Positions 9,480-20,430 of a stretch of 27,579 nucleotides of DNA are shown here, one piece after another. Within the stretch, counting starts at the first letter, position 1. Each line of letters starts with the position of its first letter. The notes under the pieces were generated by a model, which was not told where the DNA came from, did no database searches, and worked only from the letters and a program-made list of their open reading frames with translations. A program made the translations under genes and the position numbers. Source of the stretch: Sperchopsis tessellata (lineage: Eukaryota > Arthropoda > Insecta > Coleoptera > Hydrophilidae); contig JAWQRN010000638.1 of NCBI GenBank assembly GCA_033557685.1, positions 1 to 27,579 on the forward strand, given 5' to 3'.

Positions 9480-11820
9480 CGTACCTTACTTTATATATAC
9501 TCTGCTACTTTACACGGTGTTTGGTTATATGAGAATAAAGGAATTCAAGAACTTACCATTGCAAACAATGAGTGCTGCTCTCTTTTACTTTCCTACAAAT
9601 GAGGTTTAATGCAGTGTATTCTTGGCTGATGAGCGCATATGAGCTCGATATGCATCCTAATGTTCAAATGTTATGCCAATTAAACGGCAAATAACTTTTA
9701 TGTTGCTATATATAAAATTGAAACATTATATTAAAATATTATCTAAATTTATAGCTCATTGCACTACGAATGAAATTAGTAGTAGGTTACATACCTAAGC
9801 TATTGGTTATTTAGTATATGAATAAAGGCATTTGCAAAAAAATGACATTGATAATGAAAATACTGATCAGTTGTTAATAGTTTGTTCTTGCTAGTCAGTA
9901 GTTAATAGTTATGATATGAGGCGCGTCTGATAGTTAGTCGCTAACTATGTCTGTGTGTGCCTCTTGTAAATGAAGTCTTAACATTTATGCTGTGTACTGA
10001 AATGTAAATAATATAAGATCTTTTATTATCTATATAAAAATATTTTTGTATTAAAATGTATTCGGATGCAATATTATGAATCTTAATCTTAAGTAATATT
10101 ATTTTAGCTGTCACCTTGGTCATGATATATGGTGGAGGTACCGTGCCATACATCATTATATTATTTCTTATTAATTATATTTATTACTTCTCTTCATGTA
10201 TTTGCTATACTTAAACATAATAACTACACACCAGGGATCTCGCTAACCCTTTAAGTGGCCAATTGTGTTTTTTATTATTGTCTAGAAGACCTCAACGATT
10301 ATATCCTTTGTCTCATGGGAGCAGAAACTAACTAGTAAACTCAATTGTTGGGACTTTTTCAAACTGAGTTATTTTACAAAAACCTCATTGGTAGATCAAT
10401 TGTGTTATTGGTCAGGTAATGTAATTAATGGCGTCCTCTCTTTATCTATCGTTTCAATAAAAACAAGGAATCCTAGTCCAGAACTTTTCGGTGTTTTATA
10501 TCCGTTATTTCATCTATTTTTTTATACTGATATAGCCAATATTAATAAGTTTCACCAAGATAACCCTCAAAAATTGTTCTGAAATCAATGAAGTGTAGAA
10601 CTACTAATCGCTAATCACGTTTGATGTATTAAAAATTGCTGTAGATTGAGTATATATAGTATACGAGACAAAAAATAAGAATATTAGACCTAGGGATTAC
10701 TTTTCACAGGCTGAAAAAATTGTATGATGTCACAAATTATCTGGCAGTAAAATTTTGTAATTTTTTATTGGAAAAAAGTAAAAAAATATGTTTAAGACTA
10801 TTATAGAAAAACAAGGTTCTCACGGTGTGTTATTTTTACGTTGTTTTGATTTTGATTCTTTTAATTACTCAAAAATATGATTATTTGAATGATGTTTCCA
10901 GGTGGAAACCATGTAGAGACTCTGGCAAATGCCATAGGAACTTTGCAGAGCCTCTACATGATTACCACTCGAAAACAACATTCATAAAGATAATTTACTC
11001 TCTTACATTAAATATGTATATTGTTTCCCTTATGTAAAATTTGTTTTCTCTAAAAAGCTGAATTAAGTTATCAGTGTTTCTTATTATATCAAGGTGAGAA
11101 CCATTGCATTCTTAGGAAATAAAAGAAATGGTTATAAGCCCTAGTAACAATATCACTTTTTACTATTATTTGTCTGATTTGTGTTTCCACAGAGGCTTAT
11201 TTGTTTGAAACAAAATTGAAAATAAATGATTGCTATAATTTTTTTTTCTGTAAATAGCTTATCGCATTACTAAATTAAGAAAAATAGCAACTAAATATTT
11301 GAATTTTTCGGAAAAAATACTTTTAGCAATGTTAATATATTTCAACTCGTCTCTCAGGCTGAATAAAAATCATCTGAATTAAAAATATTCATGAATGAAA
11401 TATAAATATAAAATTTTTATTAGTAGCATATGATCGATTACATTGGTATGCGTCATTTTTGAGGTCATGCTTTTTATAGCTGTTCTTTTATATTTAATGC
11501 ACGCTGAATTCAAAAATTTTATTCAATTAGGTCAAGTTTTTTTATTACTTCGATTTTTAGAAAGATTCTCATGAGATATATAGAGAATAAATACAGTTAT
11601 TATGGAAGAAACGGCTTTTTTAGGAACTTTGGTAGCATGGTCTCTTCTGTTCCAGTGAGTTATTCGGTTCAGATAAATGAATGAAAGTAGCATGGGACGT
11701 TTATTAACTTTTGTGAAGATCACAATTGGAAGGTATGCAGCTTCGACATTGTTTAAATTCTACTTGCTCATTGTATAAATACATATATAGCTAGTTAACG
11801 CTATACGTATTACCCCTATT
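9480..11820. other. Gene-free AT-rich stretch with one hairpin
   Basis: No coding sequence was recognised. Open frames here (for example minus 9941-10156, plus 10388-10582, minus 11532-11723) have no family motifs and composition like the flanks. The only structured feature is the hairpin at 10895-10974. Confidence 0.5.
10895..10974. other. About 80-nt imperfect hairpin, miRNA-precursor-like
   Basis: Successive paired segments are TTTC/GAAA, GTGG/CCAC, CATGTAGAG/CTCTACATG, CTCT/AGAG and GCAAA/TTTGC, separated by small internal loops and closed by a 12-nt loop (about 10931-10941). The paired blocks total 26 bp. The size and the small symmetrical mismatches suit a microRNA precursor. It could also be a small palindromic repeat. 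The plus strand here is also open from a TTTCCAG acceptor-like site, but I favour the structural explanation. Confidence 0.4.
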
Positions 11821-11884
11821 TTCTATGCCTGTGGGATATTTGAGCAGACCTGGAGCACTATGTCAAACGCATCAAATAAGGTAC

Positions 11885-12398
11885 TCTTACATGCTCTCGT
11901 GGATCCTCAGAAAATTATACTTCCGCCGATCATCATCAAACTTGATCTTTTGAAAAATTTTGTCAAGGCACCCAACAAAAAAGTAGAGCTCTAGCTTTCC
12001 TGAATCAGAAGTTTCCTCGCGTCAGTGAGACCAAACTTAAGGCAGGTATTTTTGACGGCTCTCAAATTAGATAACTTATGAAAGATGCTAAGATGATTGC
12101 ATTGAACTCCACAATCAAAAACAATCTGAGCAACCATAGGAGCTCATATTATGAATATGTTGCTGAGGAACTCCTGCGGAGCTTCCAGGTTCTTGGTGCA
12201 CGTATGTCCATAAAGATGTACTTTCTCATCTCGCATTTATATTACTTTCCTGAAAAATGTGGGAATTTCAGCGAAGATAGATACCAGGGTCGCTGGGATG
12301 TGAACATGCTTGTAGACTATTGCTGGTGCCTCAAGAGAGTTTTTCCAGAAGCAAAACGCACACGAAAGTCCTTGAAAAGGTTTTTTCTTCCCCAATAA
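11885..12398 (+). pseudogene. Broken copy of an uncharacterised arthropod repeat-protein family
   Basis: The plus frames match a protein I recognise as recurring, unnamed, in many arthropod genomes; its function is unknown to me. From 11895: ILPPIIIKLDLLKNFVKA, frameshift near 11990, FLNQKFPRVSETKLKAGIF, DGSQIR, stop, LMKD. The open part (12078-12398) continues with NHRSSYYEYVAEELLRSFQ, LGARMSIKMYFLISHLYYFP, then RYQGRWDVNMLVDYCWCLKR and a basic tail, RTRKSLKRFFLPQ. Between GNFSED and RYQGRW about 14 residues are missing. In other members that gap holds a Gly-Glu-Arg-Phe-His-Gln-Asp stretch. One frameshift, one stop and this deletion mark it as a pseudogene. Repetition across genomes suggests it travels with a mobile element. 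Confidence 0.7.
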
Positions 12399-12418
12399 TG
12401 GTGATCCTGTATCATTTC

Positions 12419-12433
12419 ATATATATATATATA
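12419..12433. repeat. Short (AT)n run
   Basis: Seven to eight AT units just downstream of the uncharacterised relic. Confidence 0.9.
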
Positions 12434-12934
12434 CTTTACACTTAACGTACTTCTTTGTGACAATACACATCATAGTTTCGTAACAGTTATATGATTTATT
12501 TCCATAATACCAACTTTATAAAAATCGAGGTAGTGAAAAACTTGACCTAATTAAGCAATATGGGTTATATTTTTGAATTAAACATGCAATAACTATAATA
12601 GAATACCTGTAAATATCTTGACCTCAGATAAAATACCAGTGTTATTTTCCGAACAAAAACATTTTTAAAATTAGCTCTCTGACTGCAGTTGGATAACTAC
12701 TAGAACAGAATACGAATATACCAGATATAGTGGGCTAAAGATTTGAGTAAAGTGCAGGAACAGCTCCATTGCTGACCATAAATAGTATTACTAATTATAG
12801 GGTTAAAATGCGGGTAAATGCGAGACAAACTTTAAGCTCAATAATATCAATTTTATAGCAAATTAATCGAATATAACAAGCCGTTCACGTAAATGGACGA
12901 TAGCTTTGTACGGATATTATCAACAAATATTCTA

Positions 12935-13075
12935 TCTACAGAGTCTTGCTAATGTTCCGTGCACCGGTGGGCGAAAATGCTACACCAAGAAAAGCCAACA
13001 CACGTGTATCTTCTAGAAAATCTGAAGGTATTCACTGTGTTTTTAGAAGCCTATGTATAGACAATTATACTGTTT
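12935..13075 (+). repeat. Second copy of the foldback-arm repeat
   Basis: It aligns in the same orientation with the right arm of the 3386-3732 element and its flank. Shared words run in the same order: GTCTTG, AATGT.CC, GCA.CGGTGG.CGAAA, AAAAGCC, ACACACGTGTAT or ACACACTGTTAT, CTGAAG.TATT, ACTGTG and GAAG.CTA. The tandem 33-bp units are absent. GAAACGT has decayed to GAAAATGC, so the ribozyme-like core is lost. This copy is solitary, which shows that the arm is an independently dispersed unit. Confidence 0.8.
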
Positions 13076-13559
13076 ATGACACTGGAAATAATGTTTGAAA
13101 TATACTAAGTTGTAGTTATGACATACATTAAATTAGAAAAGGAGAAAGCCAAGGTGTGGAGTTTAAGATATTACTAATAATTTAACCTTTTTCAATAGGA
13201 TTATTATATATTCTTGGCAAACGTTCGGACTCGACTAAAATTCGCTTCGAGTTGAGTATTTAAATTCTAAAAACTTGCAATTCTTTTCTGAGTGGATATA
13301 GTGGACATGAAGATTCTGCTTGCCTAATATTACAAATTTACTTTTAATTTCGAATGTTTATTGTTTTTAATTTTTTTAAGAATATTATTTAGATTTTTAT
13401 GATAATCTACATTTACATAAGAAACATTTTTTATACAGAAATCGTTGTTTAATTTTATAGTTGTACTGGTTCGTTCAATTATGCAAAGTTGCTATTAGTA
13501 TTTCAGATTTAATGTTTACATTTTTCATTTACCTGTTTGGATAGGCTATTATTGTATAC

Positions 13560-13560
<1 letters not shown>

Positions 13561-13615
<55 letters not shown>
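13561..13615. repeat. Long (TA)n microsatellite
   Basis: About 27 uninterrupted TA units, the longest pure simple repeat in the window. Confidence 0.97.
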
Positions 13616-13620
<5 letters not shown>

Positions 13621-14119
13621 ACAGACACTAATTTATTTTTACGCACACAATTTCACAATTAATTTTTTATATTTCGTGTTCCAGAATTGTAAGGGATAGT
13701 TGTTTAATGCGTACTGGTCACCTAAATTGTACCTGACAAATTTTCACTTAATGTGGGAGGAATCTAGTGGCAAATTAGGAATTAAATGATAAGTCAGTAA
13801 TGCAAGCCAAAATCTAAGTAAACATGGTTGCTTGTGTGAGCTACAGAAACATAAAAACCAGGTAAGATTGACGTAAGATTTTAACGAATTTATTTCTGCT
13901 AATATTAATTGAACAGTAAAATTTCCCTTTACACTCAAATATTTTTTAACAATAGTTTTATTATATTAGTTGTTCACTTTAACAAGTTTGCTAAGTTAAA
14001 TTATACAACTATAATGTCAATCATATTGGTACGATTTAGGAAATCGCACTTCATACTAAAATTGAAACATTTATAATTATTTTTTTTAATTACTCTCAGT
14101 ATGGATTGAAGAATATATG

Positions 14120-15573
14120 GTGAGTGGACTCAAACAATAATAGATAAGGCCATGGTAGTATACCGATATAAAACGTACGGATTTAAGGAAAGCTGCAGGC
14201 TATTTGAATTACTAAAACCAACGTTAAAAAGACATCTTCAAGGTACAATAAAAAGACCTTTGATAGTAATAAGAAAGAATGTAGTCACAAATATTACTTC
14301 CAAGTCTCCAAGACGAGGTTGCTCAGCATATTTTTAATCTAGAATCATAATTTTTTGATTAAATATAATAGATGTGCAACGATTACCATTCTAAATTGCG
14401 GAGTGAAATAATGTTCCCCACAACTTTAATGCCAGCACTTAACTTGCGGGTAAAACAATGATTATATTCTTTTATGCAAAAACATTGCCATCTTTCTATT
14501 AGACAACCAGAAAGGAGATTTTCTGCTGTTAAAAAAATGTTTAACAATAGTAGCACAGAAGGGAAAAAAAATTGGTAGGACGGTAAGTGGCGAAATGGGG
14601 ACAAACACCACCTCTATTTGCCATGACAGTGCAGTGGGAATATTTCTTCAGCAAATGTATATTTTTAATAGGAAGCGACTGGCAACTTAACTAGGTAAAG
14701 AAGCACTGGCAGGTAAATTAATTGAAGTTGCCGAACATGGATTTATAACCAGTTATTGTTTTTTATAATGAATACACTACACATACAAAGAATTTCGAAA
14801 CATTATAATTGGTACGAGCTGATTCTGTAATTCTGTTATAATTACCAGGACTTACAAGTCGTAGATTACATCCCCTTGCTTTCGGTCCAATGCAAATATT
14901 TTATAAACAAGCGACTTGGATGTGGATGACGTGTAATGTCATATAATACTGAACATGGTTTATCTGTTTTAATAAAAAAAAGTTTTTGATAAAGTTGCAT
15001 CTGTTGAAAATGTAGAACATGATTTTAAAAGTAGTGTTAGTCCGTTAATCGATTTAATTTTAATGATGTCATTTTTGCTGCCAGAGATCTTTTTTATTGT
15101 TGATTCTGTATATAAGTCTAATGAGATCAAATATGAACCTAATGGGTCTTAAGATCAATCTTAAGAGACTGAAATTGAACTGAATGAGACTGAAGATGAT
15201 CCTAATGTGAGTGTTCAAAGTGGTTTCTGTTTATAAGATTCTGGTACAGAAATATCCCAGATACCAAAACCTACCAAATCTGGTAAGTTGCGGAAAAAAC
15301 AGCACAACCACCAAAAGTAGCCCTTGTAAATGTTTAGTGGCCGTTCTTAAAGGAAAACAAATACCATATAACGACATACGCAAGACATGGCACCGACTCA
15401 GGGCTATTTCAAAAATAATCTCAAAAAATCCGAATCAAACTTATTCAAATGAAATGAATCTTAACGTGGCGTCAACATGTGCTGCACCCGGTGTTACTAT
15501 TTATGTTCTTTTTGAAGAAGATTGGTTTTGTTTTCTCTGTAATGAAACACGTTTAGATATCATGATTCATTGA
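14120..15573 (+). pseudogene. Decayed pogo/Tigger-like transposase with Cys-rich tail
   Basis: Pieces of one DDE_1 transposase lie in order. At 14122-14240: WTQTIIDKAMVVYR, then FKESCRLFE and PTLKRHLQG, the psq helix-turn-helix. Around 14470-14515: FMQKHCHLSIRQPE, the CENPB-type second DNA-binding domain. Around 14855-14930: TSRRLHPLAFGPMQIFYKQA then WMWMT, the post-catalytic block (usually SH+LQPLD). Around 14993-15110: KVASVENVEHDFKSS then FNDVIFAARDLF. The open frame 15211-15573 holds the tail: SSPCKCLVAVLKGKQI, YSNEMNLNVAST, then EEDWFCFLCNETR, the start of the Cys-rich finger common at the end of arthropod pogo-like proteins. The core with the catalytic Asp residues (between about 14640 and 14850) is missing or unrecognisable. 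Frames change several times. It is a different copy from the minus relic at 620-1240. Confidence 0.85.
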
Positions 15574-15589
15574 ATCAATTATAGACTAG

Positions 15590-17500
15590 GGTAAGAGTGT
15601 TAAAAGGAGACAGAATATATTATTGTCACACATAAATGTATTATTTATTAACTGTTATATATTCAGTATTTTTTCTATAATTTAATTAAATAATAATATA
15701 ATAATCATATCTGTATTCTAAAATATATTTATAATTTTCAATAATAAATTAATTAGCTATTTTTTTTTTACTTATTTTGAAACGTTATTATGTTATTAAA
15801 TTAAATCTACTTTCCAAAAACAAATTTTCTAATATATTTATTCCTAATATAACTCTATTTAAACAATTACTATTTTGGAAACATGGCAGTACGATTTGGG
15901 AGACTGGTTTCTTAAAAGGTATCTTTTACATTGTTTTATAAAGTGACTTAAAACACATGTGTTTTTTTAAAGTTTGTAGAATGTACAGACGCAAATATTT
16001 ATTTTGTACAAATTCATGCTGATTAATACCTATAACAAAATATCTCTTATCTAGTATAATTTTGATAACTTTCCTTTACATAATGATTGTATTATTTCCA
16101 TGTATAAATAATAAGAAACTATTGAGTTTACAATATTAATGTTAGTAATTGCATATTAAATTATTCTGTCATTTTTCTTTAAATTGTATAAATTGAATTT
16201 GGACTCTGCAAAGACATGCTATTCGGTTCACCCCTAATAATAATCCTACCTATTCAAAACTAATATTTGTTACCAAAATCTATAAAAGTTAACAACAATA
16301 TAGATATATAGATGGAAATAATATATTTTATAAATATTTAAAACATGTTAGCTTTTTTGATCGAGTCATTGTGCAAATTCAGTTGAATTTATTTTCATGT
16401 TTCTTCTTTTAAATAAAGATGTTACTCTACTGATAGTGATAGATTCACTACATATTAATATTTGTTGCCATGCAATTTACCTTACTTCCTTTCAGCGAAT
16501 CTAAACTACACTAAATAAGAAATTTGTAGCTAGAATCCTTTATTTTTCCATATATGGGTCAACAGTGTCATGCCTTCATTACTAAATGATGTACTGCTTA
16601 TTTAAAAAGTTGTATGTAGCATAGTACTGTATAGATATTTCTGTTTTTTTTATATCAATTTATTAATTTTAACTAGATATTTCAATGATAAATGAAAAAT
16701 GTAAACTACTATGTCATGCACATTAATATTATTAAGGGCAAAAATTATAATGTCTAGAAGCAGTTCGAAATGGATGATAAAATTAGGTAAGATAAAATCT
16801 GCTTCGTGAATGAAGATTGAGCCTGCTGTAATATTATTTGCCCTGTCATTCATGATATAGCCCACACAGCACAAACAATTATACAGAGCGAACTTTTTTT
16901 AATTAATCCCGGAGATTTTATTATTGCGACGGAAGGATGGTATGTCATTTTACCCGCGAGGATCAAAGCAGACAGGACACGAAAGGAATTAATTTTTACT
17001 TTTTTATTTGCACATCCGAGGACGTAATTTTAAAGGGACGTCACTTGTTTGATAAATAAACGAGCGAACAATATGAAAAATTGAGATAAAAATCTAGCGA
17101 ATATTTGAGAAGGTTTTAAAGCATTACATAAAATCGGAGCAGATTTTTTTCTTCTGGGAAATTGTTAAATTTTAGATATTCTCGGTAAACTTCATCTTTT
17201 ATTAAAAGTTTTGCTTTATGTAATGAATATGTAAAAAATACATAATAGGTTATGAATGTTAGTCAGCCGCTATCTGCATCTGGTTCACGATCTCTCATCA
17301 AAAACTGGACTAATGCACACCACGACTCCTCATGCCAACTTCTATACTTCCTTAGTCAGTATTTTTCGTATTTCGAATCGACCACGAGTAGTCGAAACGT
17401 GTAACAGTTTCTTATAAAGGACGTGAGAAAGCCTTGATTTAGTATACGAAAAATCCGCGGTAGGTCGTTTTATACAAAATCCATCATCGATAAATATAAT
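15590..17500. other. Gene-free, very AT-rich stretch
   Basis: No coding sequence or element ends were recognised. The stretch around 16880-17110 is slightly less AT-rich but carries no motif I can name. A GAAACGT motif lies at 17394-17400. Confidence 0.5.
17360..17400 (+). ncRNA. GAAACGT hammerhead-like remnant
   Basis: ACCACGAGTAGTCGAAACGT resembles the 3' half of Penelope-type hammerheads, in which CTGACGA-stem-GAAACGTC is usual. Here the CTGACGA position reads ACCACGA and stem II would be only about three base pairs. This is a weak call, supported mainly by similar motifs at 3679, 21375 and 23291. Confidence 0.2.
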
Positions 17501-17509
17501 TGGAAAAGA

Positions 17510-17845
17510 ACATACTATTTTAACGAAGATTGGTAAGAACAGTATTGCTTCATTGATTTTAAAGGCAAGTATATTTGCTTATTATGCAACACTAGTGTCC
17601 CGATCCCTGAGAAAGGAATATTGACAGGTATTTTAAAACCCTTCATACGAGTTTTGATTCCAATTATCTAATGAAGTTTGATATAAGAAGAAAGAAGATT
17701 TTTTTAAATCTTATATTTCTAAAGTTACTTCTAAGCAGCAAACTTATTTTAGTAAACTACTACGAAATTCTTCACCAAGAACTGTTAGTAGTAGAATTGT
17801 AGAAATTGGCAATCATTTTTAGAAAGAATTAGCGAATAATTTGAA
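17510..17845 (+). pseudogene. hAT transposase N-terminal fragment (ZBED/GTF2IRD2-like)
   Basis: Three plus frames together read as the start of a BED-finger hAT transposase. YFNEDW*EQYCFIDFKGKYI leads into ICLLCNTSVPIPEKG, the first half of the zinc-binding finger with its Cys-x2-Cys. After a frameshift comes TSFDSNYLMKFDIRRKKI, and after another FKSYISKVTSKQQTYFSK, SPRTVSSRIVEIGNHF. In the family, His ligands lie between the Cys pair and the DSNY-like block. Here that part reads GILKPFIR in one frame and starts HTSFDSNY in the next, so a His may survive out of frame. The catalytic domain does not follow. This type differs from the TTF/ZMYM-type hAT on the opposite strand next to it. Confidence 0.78.
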
Positions 17846-18309
17846 TACATTTTTTTTATATTCTTTACAGCAGGCGTAAATAGATATATCACAATTAGAA
17901 ATTTGCGTGAACATAGTATTTTATGATTTTTCCATAAAAGAAGAATTTCTCAAAATTATATATAAATTTACTGTTTTAAAAAAATATGTAATAGATAAAG
18001 ATTGTGTTTATGTTTGGGCAGTAGGTGCGAGTGAGTGGGTATGTTAGGTTGTTGTTAGTTTAGGCATTTAGACCCATGTGTTTTCTATATCAAGTGTCCA
18101 CTTCCACGTGAGACAAAAAAAACTGATTTGCAATAACTTTTATTGATAACAATATTTATGTCGACTGATCACCAAGCAGATGTAACCGGAAAAACCGTGT
18201 TGTCGGATTAGATCGACAACCTTACAACTTACCCAAAATGTGTAGTTTAGTTTTACGCAAGAGGGTGTTCATTTATTTTAAAGCATATATATAAGCGTCG
18301 TGCTTTATA
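17846..18309. other. Gap between two opposed hAT relics
   Basis: No coding was recognised. It should contain the 3' end of the minus-strand hAT element, but no 8-bp duplication or terminal inverted repeat could be picked out by eye. Confidence 0.4.
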
Positions 18310-20045
18310 TGCGACCGAGCTTAAGGAGGCTTAGTAAATATGTCACCGGTCAGCCTTGATTGCGACATTGTTGATCTTCAAGAAGTCTTGGATAATTTGA
18401 GTCACTGCGATCTCTACTTAATACTTTCACTGGTATGGTAAATAATATACCTAATGCTATGCATACAGTTGGATGCAATTCTTGGATATTACGCTCTTAA
18501 TAAAATTTAATGCTTGGACAGGAAATATAACCTCTTTAAATGAGAGAAAAACATAAAAACTTAATATTTCATCACGCAGCAAATTTCCGTCAATTTCTGA
18601 TCTGAGATTAGTCTTTAAATCAGCACGGTGTTTGATCAATTCTTCTCTTTGGGGTATATTTCTTAAATAGTATACTTAACGTATCTTACTCACTTTGCTG
18701 GTTTAAATGCTGGCTCGATATTTAATTATCTCGCTATATCTGCCTATTCTACAATAGAGTGTTTGAAGCCTGTTTTTCTGTAATTTTTTAAACAAGAGCA
18801 ACCATTTATTAAAATTTCTGTAAAGTTCACCATATCAGTTTCACTAAATGACTTGTTTTGCTAAAAACGTTAATTCTACATAGGATATAGTACCATGTTA
18901 TTATGAACGCAATTAAACTGAAATCATTCAGTTGCTTTACAAATATGCCTGCCTCGAGGAAGATTTCGGTATCATTTTTTCTGTCTCATGAACGAAAGTA
19001 ACTATCGAATCATGAACGTAGCAATATTGATAACTCACTGCATTTGTGCAATTTACTCTAGCTTACTAACGAGTATCATTCAACTTCTTCAGACTATAAG
19101 GTTTTAAATGATTAGTCATGATTGTCCATATGTTCACTAATGATGAGAATATACAAACAATATTTAAAGAATGCCTAACAGAAAAATAGGGATTATTTTG
19201 CAGTCATCACAGAGTATTAAATTTTGATCTGAAATCCTTTTCATAACGTCAATAATATCCCCCTTCATGTTCACGCCAATATAGCAACCTTGTCCTCTCG
19301 TTTAAGGTACTTTAAATGGATTCAGTAAGACCTGCACCAGTTGTATGATCTATGTTTAAAAGTTACATTGGCGAATCTTATTGTTAAAAAAGTTGCCGTA
19401 TTTCTTTACTTGGGGTATACAATTTGTCAGATGCTCCTCTGAAAGCATGTTTTCAGCCAATTATATCCTAAAAAGCGCATTGTTCCAAAGCAGTACTTCT
19501 TTAGATAATAATATTTGTTCTTGCTTGTCCATTTTTTTAGCTTCAATTAAGTGCGGATAACTTTTTTGTGTAACCTACTATTTTCGTGCATCTTCACAAC
19601 TTCAGCTAAATGCTTCCATTTATTTACCCATATCCATAATGCAAATTGTAAGTCGACTTACTGTCAAACAATCGACAACACAAGCAGAAGACTCATTTTT
19701 TTGTTTAAATTGAGTAAACTAACAAATGTCACTTAATAATTGGATCGTTTAAAACTTCTTTAGAATAGTTATATTGAAAAATGACATCCATTTTCATCTT
19801 TAGGAAAATAATCAAGGTGGACTTTCAAAGCTCCAACATTCATGATATGGTTAATAATATTTCTACTACACACATTCGGGCATGTAGCTGCATCTGATGC
19901 GTCGAGACTTTGAGTTGAGGACTCAAAATTTTCAGTTTCAGAATTATCGTTTGTGGCAGTGTATTCACTTTCACGACTCAAAGAGAGGTCAGGCATTGAA
20001 GACTGGTCACAGAGACTGGACAGTTTTTTTTCATTAATTTAAAGC
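18310..20045 (-). pseudogene. Nearly full-length decayed hAT transposase (TTF/ZMYM-type, DUF4371 and hAT dimerisation)
   Basis: On the minus strand the family's landmarks appear in order. Around 19996-19770: an acidic Ser-rich lead, then FESSTQSLDASDAAT and LDYFPKDENGCHFSI, the start of the TTF zinc-finger region. Around 19450: AFRGASDKLYTPSKEIRQ. Around 19350: TTGAGLTESI. Around 19270: RGQGCYIGVNMKGD and KRISDQN, the catalytic-domain block usually RGQGYDNGSNMKG. Around 19100: KPYSLKKLNDTR then ARVNC. Around 18870: WYYILCRINVFSKTS. Around 18760: YRKTGFKHSIVE. 18640-18460: RSEIDGNLLRDEILSF and VQALNFIK. Around 18455-18340: VCIALGILFTIPV, then RSTMSQSRLTGD, the dimerisation domain (usually LTIPVT.ASAERSFS.LK). 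Stops and frameshifts occur throughout, but no large piece is missing. It would have been an autonomous transposase of roughly 550-750 residues. Confidence 0.88.
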
Positions 20046-20129
20046 ACAAGAGTCGTTCAATACATGAGTTCTTGAAGAGGTGGTAATATTGAGCTCAGGA
20101 TTATCACTTGCAATATGGTATTGTATAAA

Positions 20130-20430
20130 GCGGCACATTTACTTGATCGATATATTGTTGGTTTACGTAGTAAATTGTAGTAAAGTATATGAAGGCACAC
20201 ATGCGCAGCACATACTTGGTTCACACATGTTTGTGTTATGTAGTGATATGTAGTACTGTATAGGAATGCACATTGGATCAACCCACATATAACTCACACA
20301 TGTTTGTGTTAAGGTAAAGTGTAGAATAGTATGGTAAGGCACACATGCTCAACCCATACATGACTGTGTTATACAGTAGTCTGTTGTACAGTATGGGAGG
20401 GGTCAGCTCATACATGGTTGTTTTACTGAA
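20130..20430. repeat. Degenerate minisatellite, unit 54-73 bp
   Basis: The word CACACATGTTTGTGTTA occurs at 20222-20238 and 20295-20311, with variants CATACATGACTGTGTTA at 20355-20371 and CATACATGGTTGTTTTA at 20409-20425. Spacings are 73, 60 and 54. AGTATGG- and AGGCACACATG-like words recur between them. An earlier diverged unit begins near 20133. Each core is partly palindromic (CACACATG...TGTG). Confidence 0.75.

Larger units (their letters stand above)
12434..14119. other. Gene-free stretch containing repeat copies
   Basis: Nothing coding was recognised. It holds the second copy of the foldback-arm repeat (12935-13075) and a long TA microsatellite (13561-13615). The minus frame at 13744-13938 has no family motif. 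Confidence 0.5.

Noticed and set aside
10904..10990. TTTCCAG acceptor followed by a short open frame, possible exon
   Set aside because: The same bases form a long hairpin, which explains the composition better. The frame has no recognised similarity.
14383..14604. Minus-strand frame of 73 codons
   Set aside because: The plus strand carries the CENPB-type HTH remnant of the pogo-like element here.
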